Assembly (NCBI GenBank): GCA_038373885.1
Contig: JAWZYV010012349.1
Location: 203,594-267,593, forward strand
Length of the DNA: 64,000 bases
Source of the DNA: Cheiracanthium punctorium
Taxonomy: Eukaryota > Arthropoda > Arachnida > Araneae > Cheiracanthiidae
Direction of reading: 5' to 3'
Part shown: piece by piece, positions 44,851 through 56,560 of the stretch
How positions within the stretch are numbered: the stretch's first letter is position 1
Layout of the letters: each line of letters begins with the position of its first letter
Made by a program: the position numbers and the translations under genes
Notes under the pieces: model-generated
What the model was told of the DNA's origin: nothing
Databases searched by the model: none
Seen by the model: the letters and a program-made list of their open reading frames with translations, nothing else

Positions 44851-47800
44851 ACATCTTGGTTATCATCTTTACTGAATACGTGCACTTTTGATAAAAATCG
44901 ATTCTCCCCTTTCCTTCATACCGCGTTCATCGTTCAACGTTCATCTCCCTACCAAACACAGACCTACTTCCTTTTCCAGTTCGAGGCTAAAATTCGTCTG
45001 CTGGCGGTATTTACATCCGCCAGCTCCTATTGAAATGCATTCAGTATCCATTTTATAATGACTGTTTCTCATTATTAGAGCCGCTCGGAATGAGTTATTG
45101 TCTTTTTAATACTTAAATAGATGGTTTAGAAGACGATGATATCGCATTTCGCTTAAAACTTTGTTAATAAAAAGAATATTAGTGTTCTAAAATTATTACG
45201 TTATTGCAAACACGTATAAATAATACATCATTGAGTTTTCTGAGTTTAAAATAGTACAAATATTCATTAAAAACCTCCCACACTTTTTTAAAGTACGATC
45301 TTTTAAATTATTTTTAGTATTTAATTATTATTAACATTTTCAATAAAATCTCACAATGAAGATAAAATTCATTTATAAAAAGCTATTATTTGTTAATGAC
45401 TAATATTCTAGATTCTTTTGCAACAGCTATATTTCTACTAGAAAGTGTCAAATAATCGCTTAGGTCCAAACGAGCTGAAACCGAAACTAATCATCACCAT
45501 AAGATCGTGCACGTGGAGTATCAATTACCGCCATGTGACGTCACGTGCAAAATGTCCATTGCTCATTTCGTTTGTAGCTGTTGTGTTGTAAAATATTAAA
45601 AATTTTAGGTTAATTAAATATATTAGTAGCGGTAAAATATATGTGTGTGTGGCCAGTGCCATATTACCGGCAGGGCAAGCGGGGCAAAAACAGTATTTTT
45701 AAGGTTAGAAAATAGAAAAATTTTTGAATTAAATGTATGAATTACTTTTTATTTAAAAAAATTACTGTTTACAAAAAGTGGCTAATTAAGTTCTGTACAT
45801 TTCGGCAACTCTGATATAGCCTTTTGACGTAGCATTTCACTGGTGTTCTCTGTTTCATTGACATCAGAAATATATTCGTTTATTTCAGATTACTTAAAAT
45901 AAAATGTCGTGTCTGGGGGGGGGGGCATTTAAAGTTTTTGAGAATAAACCAATCATTATTGGTTCTTTTGAAGGAAGGAGGTTATGGCGAGGGGCCCAAA
46001 TTTTTTTCTTTTGCCCAGGGTCCACGGTTGTATTGATCGGGCTCTGTGTGTGGCTGTTATTATTTCTTTTTTTTTTCATTTAATAAAAAATCAATTGAAC
46101 TTTACTTATCTTCGCCTGTTACTTTTTTTCCCTCCATGTCATGAAATGATGTTATGGAAAATAGAGATTTTTTAAGCTCTGTTGTAACGAAGAAAGGAAA
46201 TAATCATATTCGTTATCGTGAATTACAAAGTGTACTGGTGGACGGGGAATATTATGACACCGTAAATTAATAATACGAAATTTTAAAGCAGAAAATCTGT
46301 GTTCGTGTCTTATACATATGATTGTGAACGACCTGAATCTTAGACTGGCCCAGGGCCGGATTTAGGAGAGGGCAACCGAGGCTGCAGCCCCGGGGCCTCC
46401 ACAAGAGAGGGACCCCCACAGTAAACATTTTTACATAAAATTTCCTAACGAATACCTAATGATGTGCAAAATAATTTTTTTAAATAAAATTCTGCCAATG
46501 GAAGACCAGTGTCCAAGGGGACCGGACAACTCCCGAAATTTTGATTTTTGTGACTAAAATGATAACAATGACTACCTAAAGTCTTTTTTTTTTTTGCGAA
46601 AAATTCTGCTTTTTTTACCGTTTGGACCACCTCCGAAAAGTTTTTCTGGACACGTCACTGATTAGAGCGGAATCAGTTGTTAGGTGTTTACAGGTTTATC
46701 TGTCATTCTGGGTTATTGTGCAGGCTAAAAAAATTAAAGTATACGTGAGAAACAGCCCAAATTTGCATATTGTTGCACGTAAATAGGTCAATGAGTTCGT
46801 TAGTAAATAATAATTATAGTATAAACTATGACCAAGCTGCACAAGGACTATCTGCCAAGAAGACGAGGATGCCTTGAGTGGAGGACTTTTTAGGGGCTCT
46901 AATGCGCGTACTTGTCACATCTGGAAAAAGTCGCCCCAAACTCTCGCCAGAGCGACAACCGCGCGGTAGGTCAGAACCGTGGACCTTCACACTTCGGCCA
47001 TCAACCAATATTCAATGTCCAAGGACTTATTTTAGGGGGGGGGGGTAGTTGGTTCAGAGTGTCCGGACCTGCCCCGAAATTTTGATTTTTGTTCACAAAA
47101 TGGTAATGATGAAGTCTTATTTTGAAAAATTCTGACTTTTTCCTTGTTTGGGCCCCTCCGAAATTTTCCGATTCTTGTCTACTCGGACATTAGTCGGCCT
47201 CTAGAGTTATTAATATCAAAACGCCGAGGTGAAACCAGTTTAAATGATTTTCACGATGTAATTGGTCACTAGATAGTTCTCGCTCTCTAAACATTTTTCC
47301 TTTTTTAATTTTTCTGTTTATATTTATTTTTTTCTTCTTCTTTGGGGGTGGTGGTGGTTGTATATCGAATTCAAGAGTAGAAAGGGAAGATTCTCTTAAA
47401 TTTTCAAACAAATGTTGTAAATCAAAAGATTTTGAAGCAGTGTTGGAGGTGGGACACGTGTCCCCGCGACGACTTGAAATGTCGAGAGTGTTTTCCCATG
47501 TTTAAATTATTGAGTGGCTGCACATGATAGAAACTTAAACTTTCTTTTTCAACTGGTATACAAACCTTTTGAGGCTTTTAAATTCCTTTAAGGTCTTTTG
47601 CATAAGCGTTAAGCTACAATTTTATTTAGTTTCAACAGAAATTTCAGTGTAATTAATAGTCTGGGGAAGGTAGGCTTAATGAGACGGAAAGAGAGCGCTA
47701 AAATCTTACTGAATTTTTTTTTTTTCAAGGACTCAGACAAAACGATGTTCAGTACTCTTAGCTACTTGAAAGTAAAATTGTGTTGAAAAAAAAAAAATGT

Positions 47801-48961
47801 TTTGATATCTTCTTTGTATTATTTGAATGCGATCTTCAAATTCCAAAGGCTAGTCCTGGAACTATACTGTGTCCATTAGAACCCGTTTCTGAGGCTGTAG
47901 TTTACAGAAACAAAGCCTGCTTTATGGTCTTAGTGCACAAATTTAAACAAACAAATTGCAGCAAGAACTCGAAAAAAATTCAGAATAATTCTTCATAATC
48001 TGCAATAAGCGTAAAAGGTATGACTTTTATGGTACTTTCAGAAAAAAAAAAAAAAAGAAACTCTTAAACGCATTGAACTTAACATCAAAAGTTTTCAAAA
48101 ACACACTTTTTAAAATAAATTTTCGATTTCTAATAGCTTCTCTGAAAGTTTTCAAACTGATACTGGTTTATCATTATTGCAGTGCTCAGTACAGTTTCTG
48201 AAGAGACATCCTGGAAAATTTCGTACAGCAGCCGCTCGTTACATCGCGTTCGGCAGGAGACATGAAAAATGCGCAATATAACAGGCGGAGGGGAGGGTAG
48301 TCGTGACGCGTGATAAGATGAAGTTTTATTTTAATTGTCACATGCAGTTACAATAATAAACTTAATAGTATAAGTACTGTAGTGAAAGATAATCACTTAA
48401 ACATTAAACGCAGAAGTTTAATCTAACCTTTTAAAATTTGTGTTCAAATACACATTTCATTTCCTGCTGAAGAAACTATCTCCGATAACTTGCTTTTTCA
48501 GCACTAGGGGCCAAGGCCCCCAGACTCGCAACGCTCGCTTTTCGTATGAGGCATTCGGCCCCTAATCAGGCTTATTCGTAAAAAGGACATAATTTCAACA
48601 GACAAAACCCGAAGATTGGATCAGATAGAATGTTACTGAGCTACGCATTGCTTGGTTCTTGCATGTTCATTGGTACATAAAAATTTAAACTTCACACTAC
48701 AGTAGACCCCCTCCCCCTCATAACACGGAAGATATTTTGTTATGGGAATCCGTGTTGTACGGGTACTGAGCTATACTCCACCTGGAGTGCGGACTCCGCT
48801 TATAATCGCTGGAAAAATTATTTGCACTCTTCAGAAACACAATGATTTTCAATGTTGCCATTCAAAAGTTATATTAATTAGGAGCTAAAGCATAATAAAA
48901 TCAGAACATCTTTTTCAGCTGTATTTTTAATAATCTAAAACCTATTGGACACCCTTCGAAT
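44851..48961. other. Long AT-rich, repeat-fragment interval
   Basis: No gene found. 44856-44980 is shared with the tRNA block at 58975-59106. Lone hAT-like ends or G/C-rich relics lie near 45660-45700, 46352-46410 (CAGGGCCGGATTTAGG) and 47030-47060. A - strand tRNA-like B box is near 46975. Poly(A)/poly(T) runs are common. Confidence 0.45.
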
Positions 48962-49080
48962 TTGCCACCCATTGCGATTTTTCATTATTGGGCGACTTGC
49001 GTCAATGTAAAGTTAATAAAAGCTACGGAACAGATAGGATAGCTTGCCACCCATGGCGACTTTTCATTATTTGGCGATTT
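48962..49080. repeat. Partial direct duplication, 82-bp spacing
   Basis: TTGCCACCCAT.GCGA.TTTTCATTATT.GGCGA occurs at 48962 and again at 49044. Only the first 40 bp of each unit match. Confidence 0.7.
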
Positions 49081-50583
49081 ACACATGCTCACAACCTATA
49101 ATTACTGTTCATGTAAGGTTACCGGAAAACCGTTATCCATATTTTCATTTACATAATCGTTTGCAGATTGGCGTACTTAGCACTACGAATTATACCATCT
49201 CGTCGCGCTAGCAAATATCCAAAGTGTACTGTAACTGCTATAATGGCATAGTTAAGGCCGCCAAATATTTCTACTGGTAGCAAATAATCCAGCTGGACGA
49301 GAACCGGCTTTAAAATAATCTGCATTTTAATTATTTTTCTTTTTCAAGATATTAGTTATTCTGTTTTGGAAAAACGAATAATCGCTCGTTCTAAACTCCT
49401 GTTGTCTAAGCGAACTTACTATTTGAATATTGTAACACATTTTGAGTTACTTATTTCATATAGTTTTTATTTTGGCGTAAAATGGGCGTCATTCTAACTC
49501 ATGTTTGTAAATTTCACGCGATTCTAGATACTTGGAAACGCTTTGTTGCAAAGGAATGAATGATTTTATGCCAAATCTGGCAACCATTCGGTTTATTTTT
49601 TCAGTTTTTTATTAATATCTTCTAAAATAATTCGATTTTCGAAATTTAAATCAGCTTAGCAGGTTCCTCGGAATTTTTAGAATCTGTGGGCACCTTAGTC
49701 GAAACTCAAATCCCCACGGTTTAGGAGGAGATACGCTGACAAGCTTTTGACAGCGGCGGCGACAGCGGCCTTTACTTTTTTTTTAGAATAGAGAGAAACA
49801 TCAGTGAGCGAAAATTTATTAATCGTATCTCTTTTGTGTGGATGGAGTTGTATTTTTCAAATGTACTTTATGCTTCTCATGTAAAGCAAAAGAGTACTGA
49901 AAGAAAAATTGGGAGACATAAACAGAGCGCGATAAATCGAGACGCGTTATAACGAGGGGTTACTGTACCACAATTAATTTATTGTATTTATGTACGTACC
50001 GTAGTCACATTTTTTTTTTTTTTTAAACTACAGTCTTTATAAGGCCTCAAGCAGGGCCTGACTACTTTATAGGTTTACTTCGGCGCCCAAGGCACGTGCC
50101 CCAAGTGCTCGCGCGATAATCAGGGCCTGGCCTTCGGAGAAACTGAACAGATGAATTTTAAAACGAGCCCGCGCCCACGACCTCCGTTCTTGGCAATGAC
50201 CTTGAACGTTCAATGCATTCAACAAAAATAATCACTCTGGCATCGATTGACCTTCGAACTAGCAAAAGTTTTAATTGTCACACACAGCGTTTTCTACGGA
50301 CAGGAGCTGACTCCCGACTCTCACAATCCCGCCGAGCTGAAATGATCCCGTTCATCCCCCCCCCCCTTACACCCCTTTTTTATGATCGATGGCAAACTCC
50401 TGCCTTTTAATTTTCCATGCAGATTTGTTTTTTGTTCACGTGAGAGAATCGTGCAAAGGAAGCGCGCATCACTGTTTAACCGGAATGAAAAGACCTTGGC
50501 AGAGCAAGAGCACCTCGCGGAACAACAACAGAGAGATGATAAACATTGCGCAGTTTTTTCTTTTCTTTTCTTTTTTTTTTTAA
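49081..50583. other. Spacer
   Basis: CAGGGCCTG occurs at 50052 and 50122 in the same orientation around a GC-rich stretch, perhaps two worn ends. No gene. Confidence 0.4.
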
Positions 50584-50735
50584 ACCCTTTGAGGCGCACC
50601 CCTTTCCCAATGCTGAAAACAGGGCAGCCGTTGCCATCGCTCGACTTAACTACCAGCAAGATGGCGGACGATCGAAACGTTCATCGCGTGCCACAGATCG
50701 AGAAACCCTTTTTTTTGACGACAGCTGGCTGCGTC
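50584..50735 (+). mobile_element. piggyBac-type MITE fragment
   Basis: ACCCTTTGAGGCGCACCCC through GGGCAGCCGTTGCC and AACGTTCATCGCGTGCC to GACGACAGCTGGCTGCGTC, where homology stops at the family's central palindrome. The 112-125-codon frames crossing here are incidental. Confidence 0.65.
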
Positions 50736-51284
50736 AACAAAATTCGGGACATTTTATAATTATTGGAATAATTAAAAATTAACAACAATTAAATAATTAA
50801 CAATGAAATAATTAAAAATTGACCTCCGTTGCTTCTTTACGTTTTGAGGACAAATTGCAAAAAAAAAAAAAAAAAAACTCAGATATTGGGTACTGTCCTT
50901 GAAAATTGGGGCATATTTTTAGAAATTTTCACTAGGTGGCGGCACCAAGGCTATGAGCTAATTACATTCATACGTATACGTACCTGTCTGATTTCCATCT
51001 TTTCGGGTAAAGTGTCAAACCACATTTAAAAAACAAGTAGTCTATATATATATCCAGTAAAAAGAAAAAATAACTATCCAGTTTTATTTTTTAAATACTT
51101 GTTTAGAAAAAAATGCATACAGCAAATTATTTGACATAGATACTTAGCTAAATTCCCTGTCGTGCATCTGTATAATATTCATAAATTTTAAAATATAGGA
51201 TAAAAAAAAAACAAGCTCAATTTTCATTTTTCTGGTATTATACTTTATTGTAGTAATATTTTAAAAAATAAGTTTACAAAGGCA
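50736..51284. other. AT-rich spacer
   Basis: An A-run lies at 50860-50877. No gene. Confidence 0.4.
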
Positions 51285-51292
51285 GGGCCGCA

Positions 51293-51454
51293 CCCAGAAA
51301 AAAATTTCGGGGGGGGGGGGACCAAAAGGGAAAAAAAGGCTCAATTTTTCACAAAAAGGCTTCATTATTATTGTTCTGTTAACAAAATTTTAAATTTCGG
51401 GGGAAGGGGACGGGACCCCCTGGTCTCCCCCCCCCACACCTGGGTACGGCCTTG
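51293..51454. mobile_element. hAT-type MITE (162 bp)
   Basis: CAGGGCCGCACCCAG and CTGGGTACGGCCTTG are inverted ends. Flanks TACAAAGG and TACAAAGT match at seven of eight positions. G and C tracts lie just inside both ends. Confidence 0.75.
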
Positions 51455-51664
51455 TACAAAGTGTAAGAATATAAAAGAGAAAATGAAAATTTTTTCATGC
51501 TTAATGCCATTTAATAATAAAATTGAATTTTGCTTAAGACTCCCACTGTGCGGGAGCAATTGCCGCCTACTTTGTATGTTAAAATATGCTCTGATATAAA
51601 GGAAAGGGAAGAATCGAGTTTTATCAAAAGTGGACATATTCAGTAAAGATTGCAGATAGGACGT

Positions 51665-51737
51665 GCCGAAATAGCTCAGTTGGGAGAGCGTTAGACTGAA
51701 GATCTAAAGGTCCCTGGTTCGATCCCGGGTTTCGGCA
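51665..51737 (+). tRNA. tRNA-Phe(GAA), pair 2
   Basis: Same 73-nt sequence as the other Phe genes, with all stems intact. The upstream flank at 51600-51664 (GGAAAGGGAAGAATCGA, TATTCAGTAAAGAT) matches pairs 1 and 4. Confidence 0.96.
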
Positions 51738-51748
51738 GCTGCCCTTAA

Positions 51749-51820
51749 TCCTCGGTAGTATAGTGGTCAGTATCCCCGCCTGTCACGCGGGAGACCGGGG
51801 TTCGATTCCCCGCCGGGGAG
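51749..51820 (+). tRNA. tRNA-Asp(GTC), pair 2
   Basis: 72 nt, anticodon GTC, 11 nt after tRNA-Phe (spacer GCTGCCCTTAA). The following DNA at 51890-51925 still resembles the left end of the 43823 element, then a piggyBac-type MITE begins. Confidence 0.96.
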
Positions 51821-51825
51821 GGCAA

Positions 51826-51834
51826 TTTTTTTTT
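51826..51834 (+). terminator. Pol III terminator of Phe-Asp pair 2
   Basis: T9 beginning 6 nt after tRNA-Asp. The only T-run in the pair. Confidence 0.88.
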
Positions 51835-51927
51835 ATCTTTCCTCTTAAATCATGCTAAATAATTAAATGGATGCATTATATTCACAGGATCGTCGCAAAA
51901 ACACTGACCTAGACTTTTATACCTTAA

Positions 51928-52306
51928 CCCTTTAACACGCAGTGTTCCTGGTTCTCGGAACACCTAACTCTGACGTTTTGACTGTTGCCAGTAACGAAGA
52001 ATAAAATGGATTTCTATAAAAATAGTTGCGGGGGACATAGCTCCACGAAAATCCTTTACTTTTTAGCACGTCATTGCCCGCAAAAAAACTGTCAGGATTG
52101 TTTTTTAACAGCACTGACATCTGCTGAAAAATGGAAGAATGCGAGAACAGCTGTGCGGCACAGCCAGCTGTCGTAAAAAAAAGGGTCTCTAGATCTGTGG
52201 CACTCGATGAACGTTTCGATCGTCCGCCATCTTGCTGGTAGTTAAGTCGAGCGATGGCAACGGCTGCCCTTTTTTCAGCACTGGGAAAGGGTTGTGCCTC
52301 AAAGGG
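51928..52306 (-). mobile_element. piggyBac-type MITE (379 bp)
   Basis: TTAA at 51924-51927 and 52307-52310 flanks CCCTTTAACACGCAGTG and TGTGCCTCAAAGGG. It is in reverse orientation relative to 7557 and has one long arm only, so the internal foldback is lost. It interrupts the transposon relic downstream of tRNA pair 2. Confidence 0.8.
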
Positions 52307-53439
52307 TTAAATACTCATCATAGTCATAAATAATAAATTAAAAATTTACATTCGAGGCACATCCGTGATCCTCGTTACTCTACCGCTGTTGGACAATGAA
52401 ACAAAATTTACTATTTTTTCCCCCTGGTCACAAATTTGAGTGTACAGAAATAAAATTAATGTACACTTTTAACCTATTCTTTTCTCCATCTAATTGTAAA
52501 TAGTTTGTAAATAGCATCTTAGTATTTGAAAAATTACAAAAGGTAATTGTCTGCCAGTATTTCATTGTACCCCATATAACGGGGTACAATGAAACACTTA
52601 ACAAAACTTCACAGACACTTAAATAATATGAGTCAAAATTCAAATTCCAGCACATATGTTTTATGTACAGCTGCGGAAAAAAAAAAAAAAGTCCCACTTG
52701 TACTTTTTTCGGCCGTCGTTCGTCGTACAGCAAAGTTACAGATACCAATCGTTTACGATTGACGTACACTTTAATTTGCTATGCATAAAAATTGCATAAG
52801 GGGCCATCTACATATTAAAATTCGCGCCAACTTTTTTTTTTTCTCAATAGCCACCCCTAGATTTCACTTCATATTTCAAAAATTTAGCTCATTTTAATCC
52901 CGGACACCAAATTTCAATAAATTTGGACATAAAATGAGTTAGTTATGAGCACCCAAAATCCCCCTCCCCCTATGTTAAAATATTTTTTCATACTTCAAAT
53001 CATATCTCATATAATATTGGTAGTAAGAAGCTGATTTTTATTCGTACTATTAGAACTAAAGGACCCAAACATAATTTAATGTAATTATGATTTTTAATAA
53101 ATTATTAATATGAATTATGAATTATTAAATTAATACTAAAAAAAATATGAATAGCGACCTAGCCAAATTTCGATGGAAATAGATGCAGAAATTAATATTA
53201 CATGGCTGTGCAAAATTTCAAATTTTTACGTTCCGTAGTTTAATTTATATTAAATAAAATGTGTTAATTTCATGAGTTAAGGGACCATACATAAATTTAT
53301 TAAGTGAAAATATTTTGAAAATTGCATACAAACGTAAATTAGATTTATTTTGTGCTAAAACACAGTAAAAGATACCAGTATTAAAAATATCAAATTTTGT
53401 AGCAAATAAATGAGAGGATTTTACAGTTTGATAGGGATT

Positions 53440-53643
53440 CTATAAAGCGTCTATTGTTGCGTCCGCTACCATATTCCCCCAAATAAAATATTTTCCAGCT
53501 ATAGAATTAGATACAGTAGATGTATGTCTTCTAATACAACGTCCTATTTCTGAAAAACTAACATCCTCAACTTTCCAGGCGTGAATGTGACCTCTTTTAA
53601 TTTCGGAAACATTAGGTCTTTCGGCTTCCCCATACTTTATCAA
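53440..53643 (-). pseudogene. Transposase N-terminal helix-turn-helix relic
   Basis: A 67-codon frame contains VSEIKRGHIHAW, VSFSEIGRCIRRHTSTVSN. The pattern of a first helix, then S..EIGR.I.RH.STVS, is the DNA-binding helix-turn-helix of Tc1/mariner transposases. No DDE catalytic motif is readable downstream (toward 52668), so it is inactive. Confidence 0.58.
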
Positions 53644-53787
53644 ACATTCAAAATCAAGTTTTTCTGTCTAAATTTTTATCTAACTATAAATTAAAATACC
53701 GCCAAAAGTCTTAAGAATATTGCACATTGCAGACGATAGTATTAAATGAAGAAAGTGAAATAACAAACACAGTGGTAATATTGGGTC

Positions 53788-54000
53788 GGCAATAAAGTAA
53801 TTGCGTTTTTTACATGAAATTCAAACAAATAAATTTTCTATCAGGAAATCATTCTTCAAGTTCGACCATAGCTGAGTAATATTCAAGCTTGTAGTCAGAA
53901 GAGCAGAGAGCAGCCTCTAACTCCTGCCAACATTTCACCTGTCTAAGAGAACCATCAACGGAAATACTCAATAACAATTTCAAAATTATAAAGATTTTCA
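53788..54000 (-). mobile_element. Possible mariner fragment
   Basis: TTGGGTCGGCAATAAAGTAA at 53788 looks like a mariner inverted terminal repeat. To its right, the - strand codes CWQELEAAL and KLEYYSAMVELEE before a stop, which loosely recalls a mariner transposase C-terminus. Only this end is visible. Confidence 0.4.
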
Positions 54001-54784
54001 AAATCGTGAGCAGTCATTTTGCATTTTTCCCTTAAATCATGTGTGCGAACCCAAGGAAGTTATGAACTCACGGGTCATTTGGACCGCAGACTAAATATTC
54101 TATTTCTACCCTTGATATTCTCAGTACAAAAAACTTTAAGAGAGATGGAAACAATATTTTCCGTGAAAATAATATTAATTTCTTTTAACTCTCGCGAGCG
54201 AAATTAATGAAAAGCGAAAAGTTCGGAACCTACAAATAGCGTTTTTCAATTTGCAGAAAGTCCCTTAAAAACGCGCAAAAATGAATTCGCATTATCTCCG
54301 GAAATTATCGTAGGAAATTGGTGAAAATTTATATTTAGGGTAATTTGAAGGTTCTCTTTCGTTTAATAAAGTCAAAGTAGGGGTTCCTATAGAGAAAAAC
54401 GAAGTTGATGCAGAATTAAATATGAGGACGGCCCCTGATGCAAATTAAATTAATAGTAAATTAAAGTACGCGTTATTTGCAAACGAATGGTATACATAAC
54501 TTTACTGTACGACGAACGACGGCGAAATAAAGAGCAAGTGGGACTTTTTTTTTCCGCAGCTGTACATTTATAATAAATATTAGTGAGACATAAATATAAA
54601 ATTTAAATGGAAAGAAACAAATTTAATTAAAATATTATAGCTTAAGATGAAAACACAATATGAGGTAAGCCTACAGTTATTCGTTTTATATTAAATTGAC
54701 ATAAATCGAATTAAAAAGATTCGCATTTCTTTACTGCATTGCTTTCCTTATTGCACCATCTGAAAGAACGGGAAGTGGTAGTTT

Positions 54785-55087
54785 TTATACAATTTGAGTT
54801 TTTTCAAAAATACATGTTTCCGAAGAATGCACATATTTGAAGTCTGGACGCAGTCGTTTGACGTACAGAACTTCGCATTCGATTTGATTTATGTTTATTA
54901 TTTTCCCAATAGAGTGCATTTCTTTACGTTTAAACCCACTTTCCTTGATTAAAACACAATCATTTATTGCGATACTGCTTGTGTCATACGTGTTATGTGA
55001 AGATAGCTCATAATCTGTAGTGTTTGGATTGTTATTTGAAAGACAATTTTCACAGTGTGAAGAAGATTGAGTACGATTTAAAAACAA
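54785..55087 (-). pseudogene. Transposase C-terminal relic, longest frame
   Basis: A 100-codon frame with CENCLSNNNPN, DYELSSHNTYD, SSIAINDCVLIKE, ECEVLYVKRL and FKYVHSS. It pairs with the frameshifted relic at 15970-16170 and is the better preserved of the two. The two Cys and the acidic and Ser-rich start suit a pogo/Tigger-type tail (inference). No catalytic domain. Confidence 0.58.
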
Positions 55088-55267
55088 TTCCTTGTTAACT
55101 TATGTGCTTTCTATCTAAATATTTAATGTTAACATCTAAAGTGAATGCATTCAAGCGGGAATAACGGGGTACAATACAACATGTTTCATTGTACCCGTCT
55201 ACAAAGTGTTTCACGGCAGCCCGCATTGAGGCTACAAAATAAATAAATTTTTACTAATTCCTAATAT

Positions 55268-55450
55268 TTATCTTTTAAATTCTGGTTCTGGGAGTATGAA
55301 GACCATAACATAGTGATCACTATATTTGAAAAATAAATAATTATACCTATGGGAACAAGGAGGCAAAACAAAATTATTTAAAGTAACGAAATTAACTTTC
55401 AATGGTATGAAAATTGTATTTTGCTTGTGCAAAAATGCGTCCCAGATCAC
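55268..55450 (-). pseudogene. Further piece of the same transposase
   Basis: The - strand frame reads VIWDAFLHKQNTIF, then FFKYSDHYVMVFILPEPEFKR. GGTCTTCATACT and AGAATTTAAAA at the DNA level match 15687-15716 in copy 1, placing it upstream of the C-terminal relic in the same lost gene. Confidence 0.45.
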
Positions 55451-55561
55451 ATTAGTAACTGGAATACATATTTGTATAATACATGTGTGATTTAAATTTA
55501 ACTGATTTTAAACAGTATGTTTCATTGTACCCCGTGTTTCATTATACCCCATCTTCCCCTA

Positions 55562-55999
55562 TTAAATAAATGCTACTTGTTTAGGCACACACATTTTATT
55601 TTACCAGGAAGTAATAGAAGTTTCCACAGCAAGAGATGCGTCACTAAACAGCCGATCTCTCGACGGTGTTGACAATTATATTGCTAAAGGTCACGTTATT
55701 TATAAGCTAGTCACATGTTTCCAAAAAAGATTCAATTATTGGCTATTAAAATGCCCAGGTCTCATATTCTCTGAAATTCTTGAACGAGCTGTGTCGACTG
55801 TGAAACGGGAAGAACGAGGGGGAGATACAGCAATTGCTTTTTAAAGAAATCTTTATTTTTCTACATAAGTGATGCAATCTGAAAAGCCTGCTTTTGTTTG
55901 TTTTTTTCCGACGCAGAATCACGAATTGCAAATTTTAATACATTAAATAAGGTTTCCACCTTAGCATCCATCACTTCCAATTAACAACAACAACAAAAA

Positions 56000-56030
<31 letters not shown>

Positions 56031-56230
56031 AGGAAGAAGAAGAAGTCCTTTTTCGAATACACTGACACTCATACAAATAAAAACATTATTTGAATGATTT
56101 GAATTGAAGTTTTTGGTTCACTGATCTATGTTTAGAATCTGCCAATCAGTAATAAAAGCAATGCATACCATTCATGGATTGAGCAATAATATTAAAATAG
56201 CTAATACAACAACTTTTTTAAACTTCGTAC
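55562..56230. other. Spacer with AAAT microsatellite
   Basis: An (AAAT)n array occupies 55994-56031. No gene. Confidence 0.6.
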
Positions 56231-56238
56231 ATTTAGAT

Positions 56239-56436
56239 CATATATGGGCAATCCCCGGCCCGCGGGCCGAATGTGGCCCGCCATGGCTTTTGATCCGCCC
56301 GCGGACAATTTCAAGCTCCCACAGACAATTCATATAAACCAAATCAAAATCCCATATAAACTCCTCTTATACGGCCCGCGACTTCGCTAACATCCTAAAT
56401 TTTGGCCCGCAGCTGTCCAAGGGTTGCCCATACCTG
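56239..56436. mobile_element. hAT-type MITE (198 bp)
   Basis: CATATATGGGCAATCCCC and GGGTTGCCCATACCTG are inverted ends. Flanks ATTTAGAT and ATTTAGAC match at seven of eight. The body is rich in GGCCCGC and GCGGGCC words. Confidence 0.72.
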
Positions 56437-56560
56437 ATTTAGACCATTAAAATGTATATGCTTTTCACTGGGATTTAGCAATTCGAAGGATTTAAGCTTT
56501 AATGATCATGCTTGCATCATTTGCCCCAAAACAGTGCATCAGTTACCATACACAAATATA

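Larger units (their letters stand above)
52668..54562 (-). mobile_element. Tc1/mariner-type element nested in the pogo-like copy (1895 bp)
   Basis: TA on both sides (52666-52667 and 54563-54564) flanks CAGCTGCGGAAAAAAAAA and its inverse. Inverted similarity continues for about 130 bp: GTCCCACTTG, CCGTCGTTCGTCGTACAG, ACTTTAATTT. The uninterrupted site near 16390 in copy 1 confirms the insertion point. A - strand helix-turn-helix relic at 53440-53643 is probably its transposase N-terminus. The rest of the coding region is broken. Confidence 0.76.
52381..55561 (-). mobile_element. Decayed pogo-like element, copy 2, split by an insertion
   Basis: The right end CTTCCCC lies beside TA (55560-55561) and is preceded by two GTTTCATT.TACCCC words. 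The left end is worn but aligns with the inverse of 16640-16700 through GGACAATGAAACAAAATTTAC. The body is colinear in reverse with 15437-16698, and the insertion 52668-54562 accounts for most of its extra length. Transposase relics lie at 54785-55087 and 55268-55450. Confidence 0.65.
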
